Shown: piece after piece, positions 54,466 to 64,000 of the stretch | How the letters are laid out: every line of letters begins with the position of its first letter | Position numbering within the stretch: position 1 is the first letter of the stretch | The notes under the pieces: generated by a model | Told to the model about the DNA's origin: nothing | The model's database searches: none | The model's input: the letters and a program-made list of their open reading frames with translations, nothing else | Source of the DNA: Cryptomeria japonica | Taxonomy: Eukaryota > Streptophyta > Pinopsida > Cupressales > Cupressaceae | Assembly: GCF_030272615.1 (NCBI RefSeq) | Contig: NC_081408.1 | Coordinates: 306,965,950 to 307,029,949, forward strand | Direction: 5' to 3' | DNA length: 64,000 bases | Program-made: the position numbers and the translations under genes

Positions 54466-55963
54466 CTATATCTATTTCAATTGACCTCATGTACTACAAA
54501 AAAATTCAAAAAATAAACATTTTTCTTGATCGACTTCCCACATCTCTTTTTTCGGCGTACCCGTTGCACACCAAGGTGCTATTGCTAGTTATAATACTGT
54601 TAAAATTTTGCTATGATAGCTTGAAAGATTATTGAAAACAAATCCTTTCAGCTAATTATGCTAAGAATTTTTTGATACAATGGAGGTGAAACTTGGCTTT
54701 GTTTGAATGATGAATCCTGGCAATATAAACATTGATTCATGACACCTGTTGTTCCTTTCGCGATGGTTATTCTCAACCAAATGAAACTGGGTGAGGGAAA
54801 GAATTTCTAAACCAGATGAACATTGTTAATGAATAGGATGAGTGCTGTTGCGGAAAAAATGCAAATCATGTTATCAATGCCATGTAAATGTGTTTTTGGT
54901 TTAATTTATATGATGTTGGAATAATTCTTTATTGGAAAGCAAGTGTTCTAACTTCCATTCCAACTTCCACTCTAACTTCCACTTAAGATATTTTAAAGGG
55001 GAAAAGTAAAAAATGATTTTAACAAACATTCTCTGCACTTGTTCCCCTTTTTTCAAATGCTATATTATAAGCAGAATTTATTACCAAACAAAATGAAAAG
55101 AGAACTGTATATTTAGCTGTAACATACACTATGCCCATGGTTTCACAGTATAAACACTCATATCACAAACATCGCTATGAATCAACTGCAAAACTTGGCT
55201 AGACCTCCAACTTGATTGTTGTGGGACTTTATAATGATTGTTCCTTCCTATAATGCATGTTTCATTAAGAATATTCTATTTTCCAAAGGTCGGTAGTTAA
55301 TGCACCATATCTTTTCTCTGCAAGTCTGTCAAACTATGCAAATTCAATTGCTCATAATTGAGGTGCTGCAACTTCTGGAAATTAACATTCTCTGTCTGTG
55401 CAATTGTTATATGCCCCTCATAACTGATTAAATTTCACAAATCAATCCTCAAGCACACTTTGATAACCCAATTTTCCTATAGCTACAAAAGACAAGTGCT
55501 TTCCAAAGTTGGAACATATCATATATTATGAATGAAAGTTTTAGTATCATTAAGAAGTTTTACTTTCACGCTTCCAATCCCAACTTCTCTATGAAGATTC
55601 TTTTTTGCAAGTTTGATGGAGTTTAGATTTGCCTTTTGATACTCCCAAAAGAAATCCTTCCCGATGATCATGTCATGTTGCTCTTATATCCATGATCCAT
55701 GCATGTCTAGTTTTCAAATTTTCCACTGGAATTTCCTGCACATACCACTCCTATTGCAGTGTAAGTAGATTCATATTTGTCACTCTCAGATTTGCCTTTT
55801 GATACTCCCAAATGAAATTCTTTCTGAATGTCATGTGTGGTGGCTCCAATTTATGATCCACACGTGTCAGGTTTTCAAGTTTTCTATTAGAATTTCTATT
55901 GCAATGTAAGCATATTATTATTTCCTAGTGTCAACAAAATTTGAATAATAATCATCATCATAG

Positions 55964-57840
55964 TGTTGTGAGGTATTCACACATCGCCCTATTGCAAATG
56001 GGGACCCCCACTTTTTTCTACTTTCGAGGATAGTGTTAGAGTCCTCAACTATTAGCCTTTGCTAGGGGTATAGGTGGTCAAAAAAAAACTAGGAGTCAAG
56101 TGGATAGCCTTTATGAATGTGAAGTGAGTAAGTTTGTAAAGTCTAGATATCATGAGTGAAGAAGGATTACTAATTAGAGGGTCACTTCAAGTGCTCCTCT
56201 TGATGAGCGAACTTCACTTCATGTGCACCCCTTATGTAGCGAACTTCTTGCACTTCTCCCACAGAGTGAAAACTTATCCTAAGACCTCATGTTGAGCATG
56301 TTATCATGTATTGAAGTTGAGAGAGTAAGTGAAAGTGAGCAAAGGAGAGTTTAGTCTTGATTTGAAATCCACTTCATAAGCTCAGCCTCAGGAGTGAACT
56401 TCATGTAGAACTTCAAGAACTCAAGCTATATGGGCGAACATCAAAAATCAGCATAGATGAGAGAACTTCAAGATTCAAGGGAGATGAGCGAATTTCATAT
56501 TCAAGCAACTAAGGGTGAACTTCACAAATCAGCATAGATAAGCGAACTTCAGGAATCAAAACATATGGGAGAACTTCATGTTGAACTTTATGAACTCAAG
56601 CTATATGGGCGAACTTCAAAAATCAGCATAGATGAGCGAACTTCAAGAATGAAGGGAGATGAGTGAACTTCATGATTAAAGGGAGATCAACAACTTCAGG
56701 AATATGAGCGAACTTTAGGAATCAACCTACATAAACGAAATTCACAAATTGGAGGAGATGAACGAATTTGCCCAAGACAAGATACAAGGCAGCTAATAGA
56801 TTATTTCCTAGAGCTAATTTGACACTTTAGTATGCCTAAGAGAGAACGATTTTGAATAGTGAAAAACGAGTAAGAAGTTAACTCCATGAACTAGAACGAA
56901 TGAGCAAACTTCATGTTTTGAGGTACATGAGCGAACTTCACAACTGGAGGTAGATGAGTGAACTTCATGTCTTGTAGATGGAGAGTGAACTTCATGAGAA
57001 TGAGTTTGAGAGAGAATTTCATGTGATGACCTCCAAGAGTGAACTTCATATGCAAAGAAATAGTGATTTTGATTTGAAAGCGAACTTCATAAATTGAGCA
57101 GGGGGAACGAATTTCTTCTAGTAGTCTTCCCTAAGGGCAATTCATCATATTTGTATCAATAAATGGTGGGAAGGCTCAACATTGGAACCCATAGAATGAA
57201 GATAAATGAAGGAGAGCAAGTTCAAAGACAGGGGCAACTTCATAAACATCAAGGGTGGAGTGAACTTCAAGAGCTCCTCTCTAAGAGCGACATCAACTTC
57301 AAGTGCTCCTTCATGAAGACGAATTCTCTCCAAATCCTCTTATCAAACCTGCAAAACACATAAAATCAAGAGATGTATCAAGTTAGAAAAACTATCAAGG
57401 TTATATATTATGTATTTGATATCATGTTTGTTTTGTGTTGTAGATGAGAGAGGATGGTGATTGCAAAGCAAAAGGAGAAAGATTGTAAGATCTACATCAC
57501 CGTGCAAGGAAGAAAACTTCATTTACAAGCATAGAACGCCCAAGAAGAATCTCAAGTCTCACAGCACCAGGGAGTCATAGAGAAGGAATTCCAAATCAAA
57601 GAAGCAGTTGTGCCATCAAAAGTTCGTTCCAAGGCAACATCAATACTTCAAAATTAAGATCTATACCTTGCACCTCCATGATTGAAGCCCTCGAGAGGAT
57701 AGTTTCAGAAGAGTTAATCAAAGTTAGAAGATCATCATCATCATCGCTGAAACTGAATAATGTTGAGTATCAAGAAATATTCCTTCATGATGATCAAGGA
57801 GAAATATATTCTGACAATTTCTGACCAGCTCTGACTTTTT
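55964..57840 (+). mobile_element. Unit D: truncated relative of unit C
   Basis: It begins TGTTGTGAGGTATTCACACA and continues CATCGCC and ATTGCAAATGGGGACCCCC, nearly the same as the start of unit C. It then has an array with GAGCGAACTTCA (about 56.18-57.31 kb). A later segment TGTTTTGTGTTGTAGATGAGAG-like (about 57.43 kb) parallels TTTGTTTTGCAAATGAAAG of unit C. No telobox, TATA tail or CAACA end follows, so the right part is lost; the right boundary given is approximate. Confidence 0.65.
56180..57310 (+). repeat. Array of GAGCGAACTTCA motifs
   Basis: More than twenty copies of (T)GAGCGAACTTCA or TGAGTGAACTTCA occur over 1.1 kb, spaced about 25-60 bp, with longer related spacers such as AATCAGCATAGAT and ACTCAAGCTATATGGGCG recurring. 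It occupies the same place in unit D as the hairpin array in unit C. Confidence 0.85.
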
Positions 57841-58204
57841 GTGTAGTTAAAAAGGGATTGTTTGCTTAAAAAAAAATATATATTCTGGTTCCCATTGCAT
57901 TATCAAGGAGAAATATTTATATTTTTCTAGAGTTACATTTTAATTGAAAGGGCAAATGTTTTGAGCTGTCACAGAAAACGGGTTAATTTTGAATCCTATT
58001 CACAGTCTTGGAAAGTAAGTCAATTGTATCTCATGTAGATGTAGTCAATTGGTTTCTTTATCACTAGCTGACTGTAGCATAATATGGTGCCAAGCAATTT
58101 ATGTTATGTTCCTAATTTCCTGGCCACAGCAAATGAAAGAATGGTATAATTATTTTTGGTCAGCCGCATCCTTTATGCTAATCAAGTCTTTACGGGAGGT
58201 GGGA

Positions 58205-58680
58205 GGTGTTAGGGTTTAAGGCAGATTGGAGTAATAAACAATATTATATATAATGCAGAATAAGAGAGGCAAAAATAACAAATCAGAATAACATAAATTT
58301 AATGTGGTTCACCCATTGTCGGCTATATCCACCAGAGAAACAACCGTCCCCTTCTTTTCTAGTATCCAGCAAAGAGTAGATTACAATATGATGATATTTA
58401 ACATTACACAACCACTTATTTATCAAGTCTTTTGACATTTTACAAAGGTCGGTTTACATGCCAGACTAATAGCCAACTCCTTTATTAAATAATGGACAAT
58501 TTTTGCTTTGGGGGCGCTGCCTCCATACCGTTGGCTCTGCTTCTAGGACCTTGTCACGAGGGGCTTTGCTCACCCTGCACTCCCCCATTAATTGATTTGG
58601 GGGAAAATGCGGCCGATCAAGTCATCAAAATTTAAGTTCACTAGCATGATCAGTCGCCACATTCCAACGGAAGATTTCCA
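58205..58680. mobile_element. Possible LTR remnant
   Basis: The stretch starts TGTTAGGGTTTAAGG and contains AATGTGGTTCACCC and GGCTATATCCACC, phrases typical of plant copia-type LTRs. No partner LTR, TSD or internal gene was found, so the ends are guesses. Confidence 0.35.
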
Positions 58681-59069
58681 TCATAACATAGTAATATGAC
58701 CACAATTCTTATCTTTGTTGATTGTGACTTATGAGTTAGTTGCATCACATAGTGGAGACGTATGGAAGATTATCCACAAACCTTGGCCACACCTGTATGT
58801 TATGAGATATTTGCATCTAGCTGGATGTGGTTTACATGATATGTTATCTGTTCAATATTGCTGTAGCATTTAGAAGGAAAAAGTTCCACCTGTTTAGCAA
58901 GAAAATGTCTAGTATCATTCCATTATTGAGGTTTCAGCTTTCAAATGTTGCTCTGGTCAAGATCTCTTTAATTGTTTTATGCGAGCCACAATCCACCCTT
59001 TCTACATGCAAGCCGCACTTATTGAAGTTAATATAACACAGTTTACATTTTTTTATGGTGATCTATAAA

Positions 59070-59640
59070 ACATTCCTTCAATTCGTTGCGATATCTTAGT
59101 TTCTTTTGGAAGTACCATTTCCACAGCAGGCTGCACTCTAGTCTGGAGGAGCTATATCTATATAAGTTTTTAAGCTTAAGGTCACTTGTTAGTTTGGACC
59201 TATAGAAAGAGTGCCCAATCTTCGAAGGCACTGATAAATGGGTAAACTTATTCCTTGCATTTCGCCTGAATCTATTTGATGAAATGCTCTTATTCAGATA
59301 ATTGGATAAATGTTTGACAAAATGTGCATATTCAAAATATTGGAATATGTATCTAAGCTGGTTCAAATATTTTCGTAAATGAAAATCACTCATCATCGGA
59401 ATAATCCGGAAAGTATTACACTGGATTCTTTCATTTTCAATACTTTCATTGTAATATTTTCTGTTCAAAAAGGGTTTCAAAAGTTGTGATGGGTGTCCAC
59501 AGAGCGTACTCATACAAGCTCAACAAAGATGGAAAACTAAGGGATGTGGAAGAGCTTGACTCTTCAAATTCCTTATTTCCCTACAATACCTTGAAGGAAA
59601 AAATGATGTCGATGACCTTCCAACTTCCATCCTGTCCGCA
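59070..59640 (+). pseudogene. Possible leucine-rich-repeat gene remnant
   Basis: The + strand, with stops, reads ALSSLEELYLYKFLSLRSLV, then SLDL, and further on NDVDDLPTSILSAQK. This resembles the LRR region of plant NBS-LRR disease-resistance genes. No NB-ARC motif is visible, and a 156-codon frame on the opposite strand overlaps it. The call is tentative. Confidence 0.3.
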
Positions 59641-60114
59641 CAAAAACTAAAAACTAAATATTTTTATGTAGAAACCAAGCCTGAAATACATTGAATCAAT
59701 ATTCCTAACTCTTTTGATTTAATATGAAGGTCCATGTACGCAGTGACGCAGATAAACTAGAAAGCAAGATAGTATGCATTATGTAATACTAAATTAGAAA
59801 ACCGCTTGTTCATCAAGGCTGGATTATTAACAACCCTTCAAGCGCAGCTGCTATCTGCTGCCCGAGGCTTTTTTTTTCCTTGGTGGATACATTTGTCTTG
59901 TCTTGGTCAGTGTATCCTATTATGCTGAAACTTAAATATACATTTAATTCCAAAGATAAAGTATATCGTGGTACACCAGTATTTATTACCTTCTTCATGG
60001 CAAACGTGATGTTTGAATTTGGGTTTAACTTTGTAAAGGAACGAATGTTTTTTTTATTTGAACGGGTCATGGAATGCACAGTCTCATGTTATTGTGGACC
60101 TAATGTGACTGCAG

Positions 60115-60237
60115 GATAGGGAGATTGTACGGGTTCTTGTAGATTGCTGCTTGCAAGAGAAAGTCTTTAATAAGTACTATTCTCTTCTTGCAGCCAAGTT
60201 GTGTCACCATGATAAGAATCATAAGTTCTCATTGCAG
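60115..60237 (+). CDS. NOM1: NOM1/SGD1-like protein, exon (second half of MA3)
   Basis: It is 41 codons, phase 0, between acceptor TGTGACTGCAG and donor CAG|GTACGT. It encodes DREIVRVLVDCCLQEKVFNK, then YYSLLAAKLCHHDKNHKFSL and Q. 'REIxxVLxDCCLQEKxxNxxYxxLAxKLC' is the most conserved stretch of the NOM1 MA3 domain, which binds an RNA helicase partner in the homologous family (family knowledge). Confidence 0.93.
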
Positions 60238-60453
60238 GTACGTGTGATGGCACATCAGATTATTCTCTTGTGCAACTGTTGAAATATTACCGTTACATTG
60301 GCTTACACAGGCAAAATATTATTACAGAGCTGTGTTTTGTACTTGGATACATTGTTTCCATATAATTGATACATAATATACAAATCATTTCGATATGCAT
60401 ATGTTTATTGATTTCTGCAGGAGGTACTATAACCTTGAATATCTGTCTTGTAG

Positions 60454-60876
60454 TATTGCTTGTGGGACCAGTTTAAGCAGCTCGATTCAATGGAATTGCG
60501 AAGATTAGCCAATCTTGCTCGGTTCCTTGCTGATCTAATTGGATCATTTTCTCTCTCTCTTTCTGTGCTTAAAGCAATTGATTTTACTGATTGTGCAATG
60601 TTGACTTCTAAAGTTATTGTGCACTTCCGCATATTATTTGAGACCTTGTTCACAGAGTTTTCAGATAATGTTATTTGGAATATTTTCACACGCATTGCTA
60701 GTTTTCCTGAGCTTGAGAACTTACGAAATGGGCTGGAACTATTCATCTACCAACATGTAAACAAAAATGCTCTTACAGAAGAGCAGCTTGGTCCTCCTGA
60801 AAGTGGTTCATTGATTGTGAGTAAATGTAAGGTGGCTAAAAAAGCCCTCACTAATGTAGCTGGCATCCTTATGTGA
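60454..60876 (+). CDS. NOM1: NOM1/SGD1-like protein, terminal exon
   Basis: The acceptor is ATCTGTCTTGTAG. It is 141 codons including TGA at 60874-60876. It starts YCLWDQFKQLDSMELRRLAN and continues LARFLADLIGSFSLSLSVLK, then FTRIASFPELENLRNGLELF near the end. The order 'WDxFKxL....LxNLxxxLxxxLxxxxLSLSVLKxxxF' matches the C-terminal helical region after MA3. The stop position is as expected for the family, so the C-terminus is complete. Confidence 0.93.
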   Translation, partial: YCLWDQFKQLDSMELRRLANLARFLADLIGSFSLSLSVLKAIDFTDCAMLTSKVIVHFRILFETLFTEFSDNVIWNIFTRIASFPELENLRNGLELFIYQHVNKNALTEEQLGPPESGSLIVSKCKVAKKALTNVAGILM

Positions 60877-63403
60877 ACCCTCCTCTATATGGACATAGGC
60901 TTGCTTGGAAACTTATCACAAGTATTAAGAGAGACCTTGCCATATTACTTGTTATATTAGAAGCGGATTATATATATATAACATTTGTTTTACTTTTCAT
61001 TCTTTCCTCTGGGTAAAAAAAAATCATCACATCTTTACATGTAATGGCTCTTATATTAATAGTTCGATTCAATAAACACATATACGCACATGCATATATA
61101 TTTATCATTTCAATGACTTTATTGATATGCTTTTCTATGGTATCTATTTTCTGGCGATGTTGTCCCTTTAAGAGCAAACCTTGCATCGCATTTGCACGAT
61201 ACTATGATTGTTTTGAACAAGTTCTATGGATGGAATGTTGTGGTCATAAGCCTCATCCTTAGTTTGTGCAAAGTCATTATTCAATTTTCTTAGGTCAGGA
61301 TTTCATGTAGCTGCTTAGCTTATTTTGACTAGCGGTCACTGTTCAATATTTCAACAAGTTATTGGTGGAGCTAGTGGTCTGATGAATATTTCATTTTTTT
61401 TTGCTTATTTTTTAACAGACCTTAAATTTTAGTTTTTAAATTGTTCAAGTTTTTCTAAAATAAATTTTTAAAATATTATTGTTTTTTTTTCCTATGTTAA
61501 ATTGTGAAAGTAATGACAAACAGATGTTAAAAAGAAGGGAAATAAATTTATGGAGCCACTTGGCATTTTCTCAATATGATGTTTATTCTCAATTCCCAAA
61601 TAATAGCTGCTCCACTAAAATAGGGAGAGACCTCAAATTATTGTTTTAGCATGATTAAAAGTTTGCATGGGAACATTCTAGTTGCTCACATTTAAGCGAT
61701 GACAGGGGGGGCATGGACTTACTACTAGATCGTTCAATATTAAATTCACTTTCAAATACATATCCCTAATAATTTTAATTAGAAACTTCCTTATCATGGA
61801 ACACATTATAGTAGACATTATCACTTGCATATTCTTGATTCTTTATTTTTAAGTAGCATGATCTCTTATTTTTCAACTCCCAATAGTATGATAGAAGGGA
61901 TGAGGTCACGATTGTATCTTTAGTGACATTAGCATAATGGATTACACTCAAGTCTTTCACTCTTACCCAAAGATGTATAAACATAGACTTGCATTCTTGT
62001 GTTAGATAGCACAATGATCTCATGAATGATATAGAATCCTCCATCACAATAATAATAATGTGACTTCTCTTTGATGTTCTTCCATTTATACTTCCATTGG
62101 GGATTGTAATCTTCCTCTAATACATTGACATTTATGAAAACAATAAACTAGTAATATAAATTTATTGAATTGCAAAGAACACAACATCTATAAAAATAAT
62201 AGTAAACACTAATATCCAAAAATATGAAAACATGTATGTTTATCTTCATGTAAACTCATCCAAATCCAAACGCCCTCTTAGATTTAGTTGGTTCAATCAC
62301 AAACCATTGGTTTGATGGTTCTTAAATGTTTTATCCAATAATATGACAGGCTATGTTTCATTTAGTATTTTCAATCACGACCAATTGGTTCAGTGATTCT
62401 TTATAAAAATTTTCACTCTTAACACTATCAAACACAAAATGTGAAGTTAGAATTACATTACTCATGTGAGTGATGTGTAAAGTCTAAATGTAGCCATGTC
62501 TTGACATGCATACCCAATCATGCCATTTACGCAATGTTTCATTGTAATATGTTTTGTTATGCAAGTTGTAAATTTGGATGTGTTACATCTCTAAATATTG
62601 CACAAATTTTTATTGTAGGTTATCAATGCAAATATGTATACATTTTTATTCATCAATATAATGTTTTATGATCAATGTAAATTTAAATTGTTATATAATA
62701 CAATCATTAAATATTACATAAATTGTGAATATATCATTCAAAGTTTTAAAAAATGTCATGCTTTACTCAAGTCATCTACTCAAAGTATGCATTGTACAAC
62801 CTTTCCTTTACTCGCTTCCCGAAGTTCCAGTTGGCAAGAGCCGTCATCTCGTACTCAAGGTATGCGTTGTCTGTAGGTTAGCCTTCTCAATTGGGCTAGG
62901 GAGATTTGGCTCGCCTAGGACAAATATTCTCCGCCACCTTAGCTGGAGAATTTAATGCATACCCACTCCTCATTTTAGGTCTTAAAGAGTGCACCCGATG
63001 ATCTTGCCTTAGTGTATTCTGCAAGTTGTTTTCATCACTTCCCTGTTAGAATCATCCCAAAGCTCTTTGTTCATTCTTTCTTGTCGGAATCCTCCTATCG
63101 CCCTCCATGTCGATTGAGGCTCCGCATGGTTTCATTATGAGTGTATATCCAAGGCTTTCTTCTTGCTTTGGAGCAGACATTCCCATCTCCTTCTTGGCTT
63201 CGACACACCAAGTATCCTTCATAAATTTTTTTGAACTTGAGACTTAAGTGCCTCCTCCACTCGGAGCCTCTTATCCTTTTGGTGGTAAAAATGATTCTGG
63301 GAAGTGGCCACTTGAATAGGGAGGAGTATCCGCGAGACAACACCAGCATCTCTTCCAGATTCGTTGCCTCTTTGTTGGACCAAAAATTAGCTAAGCAAGT
63401 TGT
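60877..63403. other. 3' flank of NOM1, no gene recognised
   Basis: A/T-rich sequence with many homopolymer runs. AATAAA at 61071-61076, about 195 bp after the stop, is a possible polyadenylation signal for NOM1. Between 62.75 and 63.4 kb the base composition becomes more G/C-balanced and an open frame exists on the - strand (63478-63095), but it shows no recognisable motif and overlaps the next ORF. Confidence 0.5.
61071..61076 (+). terminator. NOM1: Candidate NOM1 polyadenylation signal
   Basis: AATAAA lies 195 bp downstream of the TGA, within an A/T-rich stretch. Other near-consensus hexamers occur in the area, so this choice is uncertain. Confidence 0.35.
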
Positions 63404-63883
63404 ATGAAGCCTTACCAAAAGCTCTTTCCAAAGGAAATCCTTCAAGAATTTCAAGAGATTCTGAAGAAGGCACTCCATGACTCAGGGGCTCCTCGACCAA
63501 GCGAGGGGATTTTGTTCAATGCCTGTGGCGAGCTCATCAAGTATTACCCCTTCCTATTGGACTTGAAAGGGAAAGACCTGGATAGACACAGGGTTTTCGC
63601 TGGAGTTGGCCTGAGGTACCTTAAGTGGCGGTTCCTAGGGGAAAATCCGAAGGGTCAGGGTAGAGAGGAGGACCTCATCCAATTCGCAAGACTCAATGGA
63701 ATCCTGCCCTTGAAAGCTGATGATGAGGAGCTCCAAGCCGAACAAGAATGTCGGGGTGGTGCAAGAAGGGGCCGTCGAGGGTCTGGTCGTGGTCATGGTC
63801 GTGGCCGCCCTATGGGTAGAGGTCGTGGGAGAGTGAGAAATGGATCGTCTCAACCCGAACCCTCGAGTGAAACTGCAAGCTAG
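63404..63883 (+). CDS. ORF with Arg/Gly-rich C-terminus, unknown
   Basis: A 159-codon frame runs from ATG at 63404 to TAG at 63881-63883. The N-terminal 100 residues look globular (ILFNACGELIKYYPFLLDLK, RHRVFAGVGLRYLKWRFLGE). The tail from about residue 117 is RGGARRGRRGSGRGHGRGRP and onward, an RGG/GR-rich segment typical of RNA- or nucleic-acid-binding proteins. It may be a terminal exon, a transposon-encoded protein or a retrocopy; I do not recognise a family. The base composition is distinctly richer in G/C than its flanks, which supports real or formerly real coding. Confidence 0.45.
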   Translation: MKPYQKLFPKEILQEFQEILKKALHDSGAPRPSEGILFNACGELIKYYPFLLDLKGKDLDRHRVFAGVGLRYLKWRFLGENPKGQGREEDLIQFARLNGILPLKADDEELQAEQECRGGARRGRRGSGRGHGRGRPMGRGRGRVRNGSSQPEPSSETAS

Positions 63884-64000
63884 GTTCCCCATTTTGGTTC
63901 TATTTAAAAATAATAATTTTTTCGATTGCTTAATCTAAGACTCTGGTTACAGTTAATTTTAGCTACATATTTATGTTTAAAATCTTTGTTTCGGCAGTTG

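Larger units (their letters stand above)
51793..60114 (+). other. NOM1: NOM1 intron, 8,322 bp
   Basis: It runs from GTAAGC to TGTGACTGCAG in phase 0. It contains A/T-rich DNA, a TA run (about 52972-52986), pyrimidine-rich microsatellite tracts, truncated unit D (from 55964), a possible LTR remnant (about 58.2-58.7 kb) and a possible LRR remnant (about 59.1-59.6 kb). I see nothing else of note in 52.0-53.8, 54.5-55.9 and 57.9-58.2 kb. Confidence 0.85.

Noticed and set aside
53788-54635. Ser/Leu-rich open frames that look like membrane proteins
   Set aside because: They are produced by TCTCTC and CTCCAT microsatellites, and all three frames give similar low-complexity products.
59043-59513. 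156-codon frame on the - strand in the last large NOM1 intron
   Set aside because: No motif or homology was recognised, and the opposite strand shows LRR-like text. I kept only the LRR remnant, at low confidence.
63095-63478. 127-codon frame on the - strand near the right edge
   Set aside because: It shows no motif and overlaps the + strand ORF with the distinctive RG-rich tail. I could not support it as coding.

Overview
The window looks like nuclear DNA of a seed plant with a very large genome, most likely a gymnosperm (inference). It is A/T-rich, crowded with nested retrotransposons of plant lineages (Ty3/gypsy, Ty1/copia, plant L1-type LINE), and carries a PPR pseudogene. I found no bacterial, organellar, viral, tRNA or rRNA genes.

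The one host gene I can support is the 3' half of a NOM1/SGD1-type gene (nucleolar MIF4G- and MA3-domain protein) on the + strand. Six exons are visible: 5271-5353, 5483-5619, 5722-5823, 51496-51792, 60115-60237 and 60454-60876. They join in phase and cover about 388 residues, from late in the MIF4G domain to the stop codon. The 5' exons must lie left of the window, behind an intron of at least 5 kb. Intron sizes are 129 bp, 102 bp, 45,672 bp, 8,322 bp and 216 bp.

The 45.7-kb intron can be read as layers, because most layers have intact target-site duplications (TSDs). From the left it holds a 2.37-kb non-autonomous LTR element (7148-9514), a PPR pseudogene split by a 152-bp hAT-like MITE, and a copia pol remnant split by a solo LTR. 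It then holds one LINE on the - strand (13323-51220, 12-bp TSD, about 6.0 kb once later insertions are removed). Three large insertions sit inside that LINE: unit A (13475-23765), unit B (25691-37295) and a Ty3/gypsy element (39675-49646). Unit A contains an inverted relative (about 18.83-22.77 kb). Unit B contains a solo LTR (35255-36034) and a TIR DNA element (27093-31650), and the TIR element itself contains unit C (27679-31467). Removing layers restores LINE reading frames and the unit-B ORF.

Units A, B and C form what I consider the most novel thing here. Each starts TG/AG and ends CA with a 5-bp TSD and no visible long terminal repeats. Each has a leader full of periodic repeats, palindromic in B and C, and a tail with a TATA box about 0.8 kb before the end. 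In A, C and the inverted copy the tail also has a telobox-like palindrome just upstream of the TATA box. A, B and the inverted copy carry a roughly 900-1000-residue ORF of a family I do not recognise. They may be solo copies of giant LTRs with an ORF inside U3, or a new type of non-autonomous element.

The 8.3-kb intron holds simple-sequence tracts and a truncated relative (unit D, from 55964). Downstream of the gene are about 2.5 kb without recognisable genes and one ORF with an Arg/Gly-rich tail (63404-63883).
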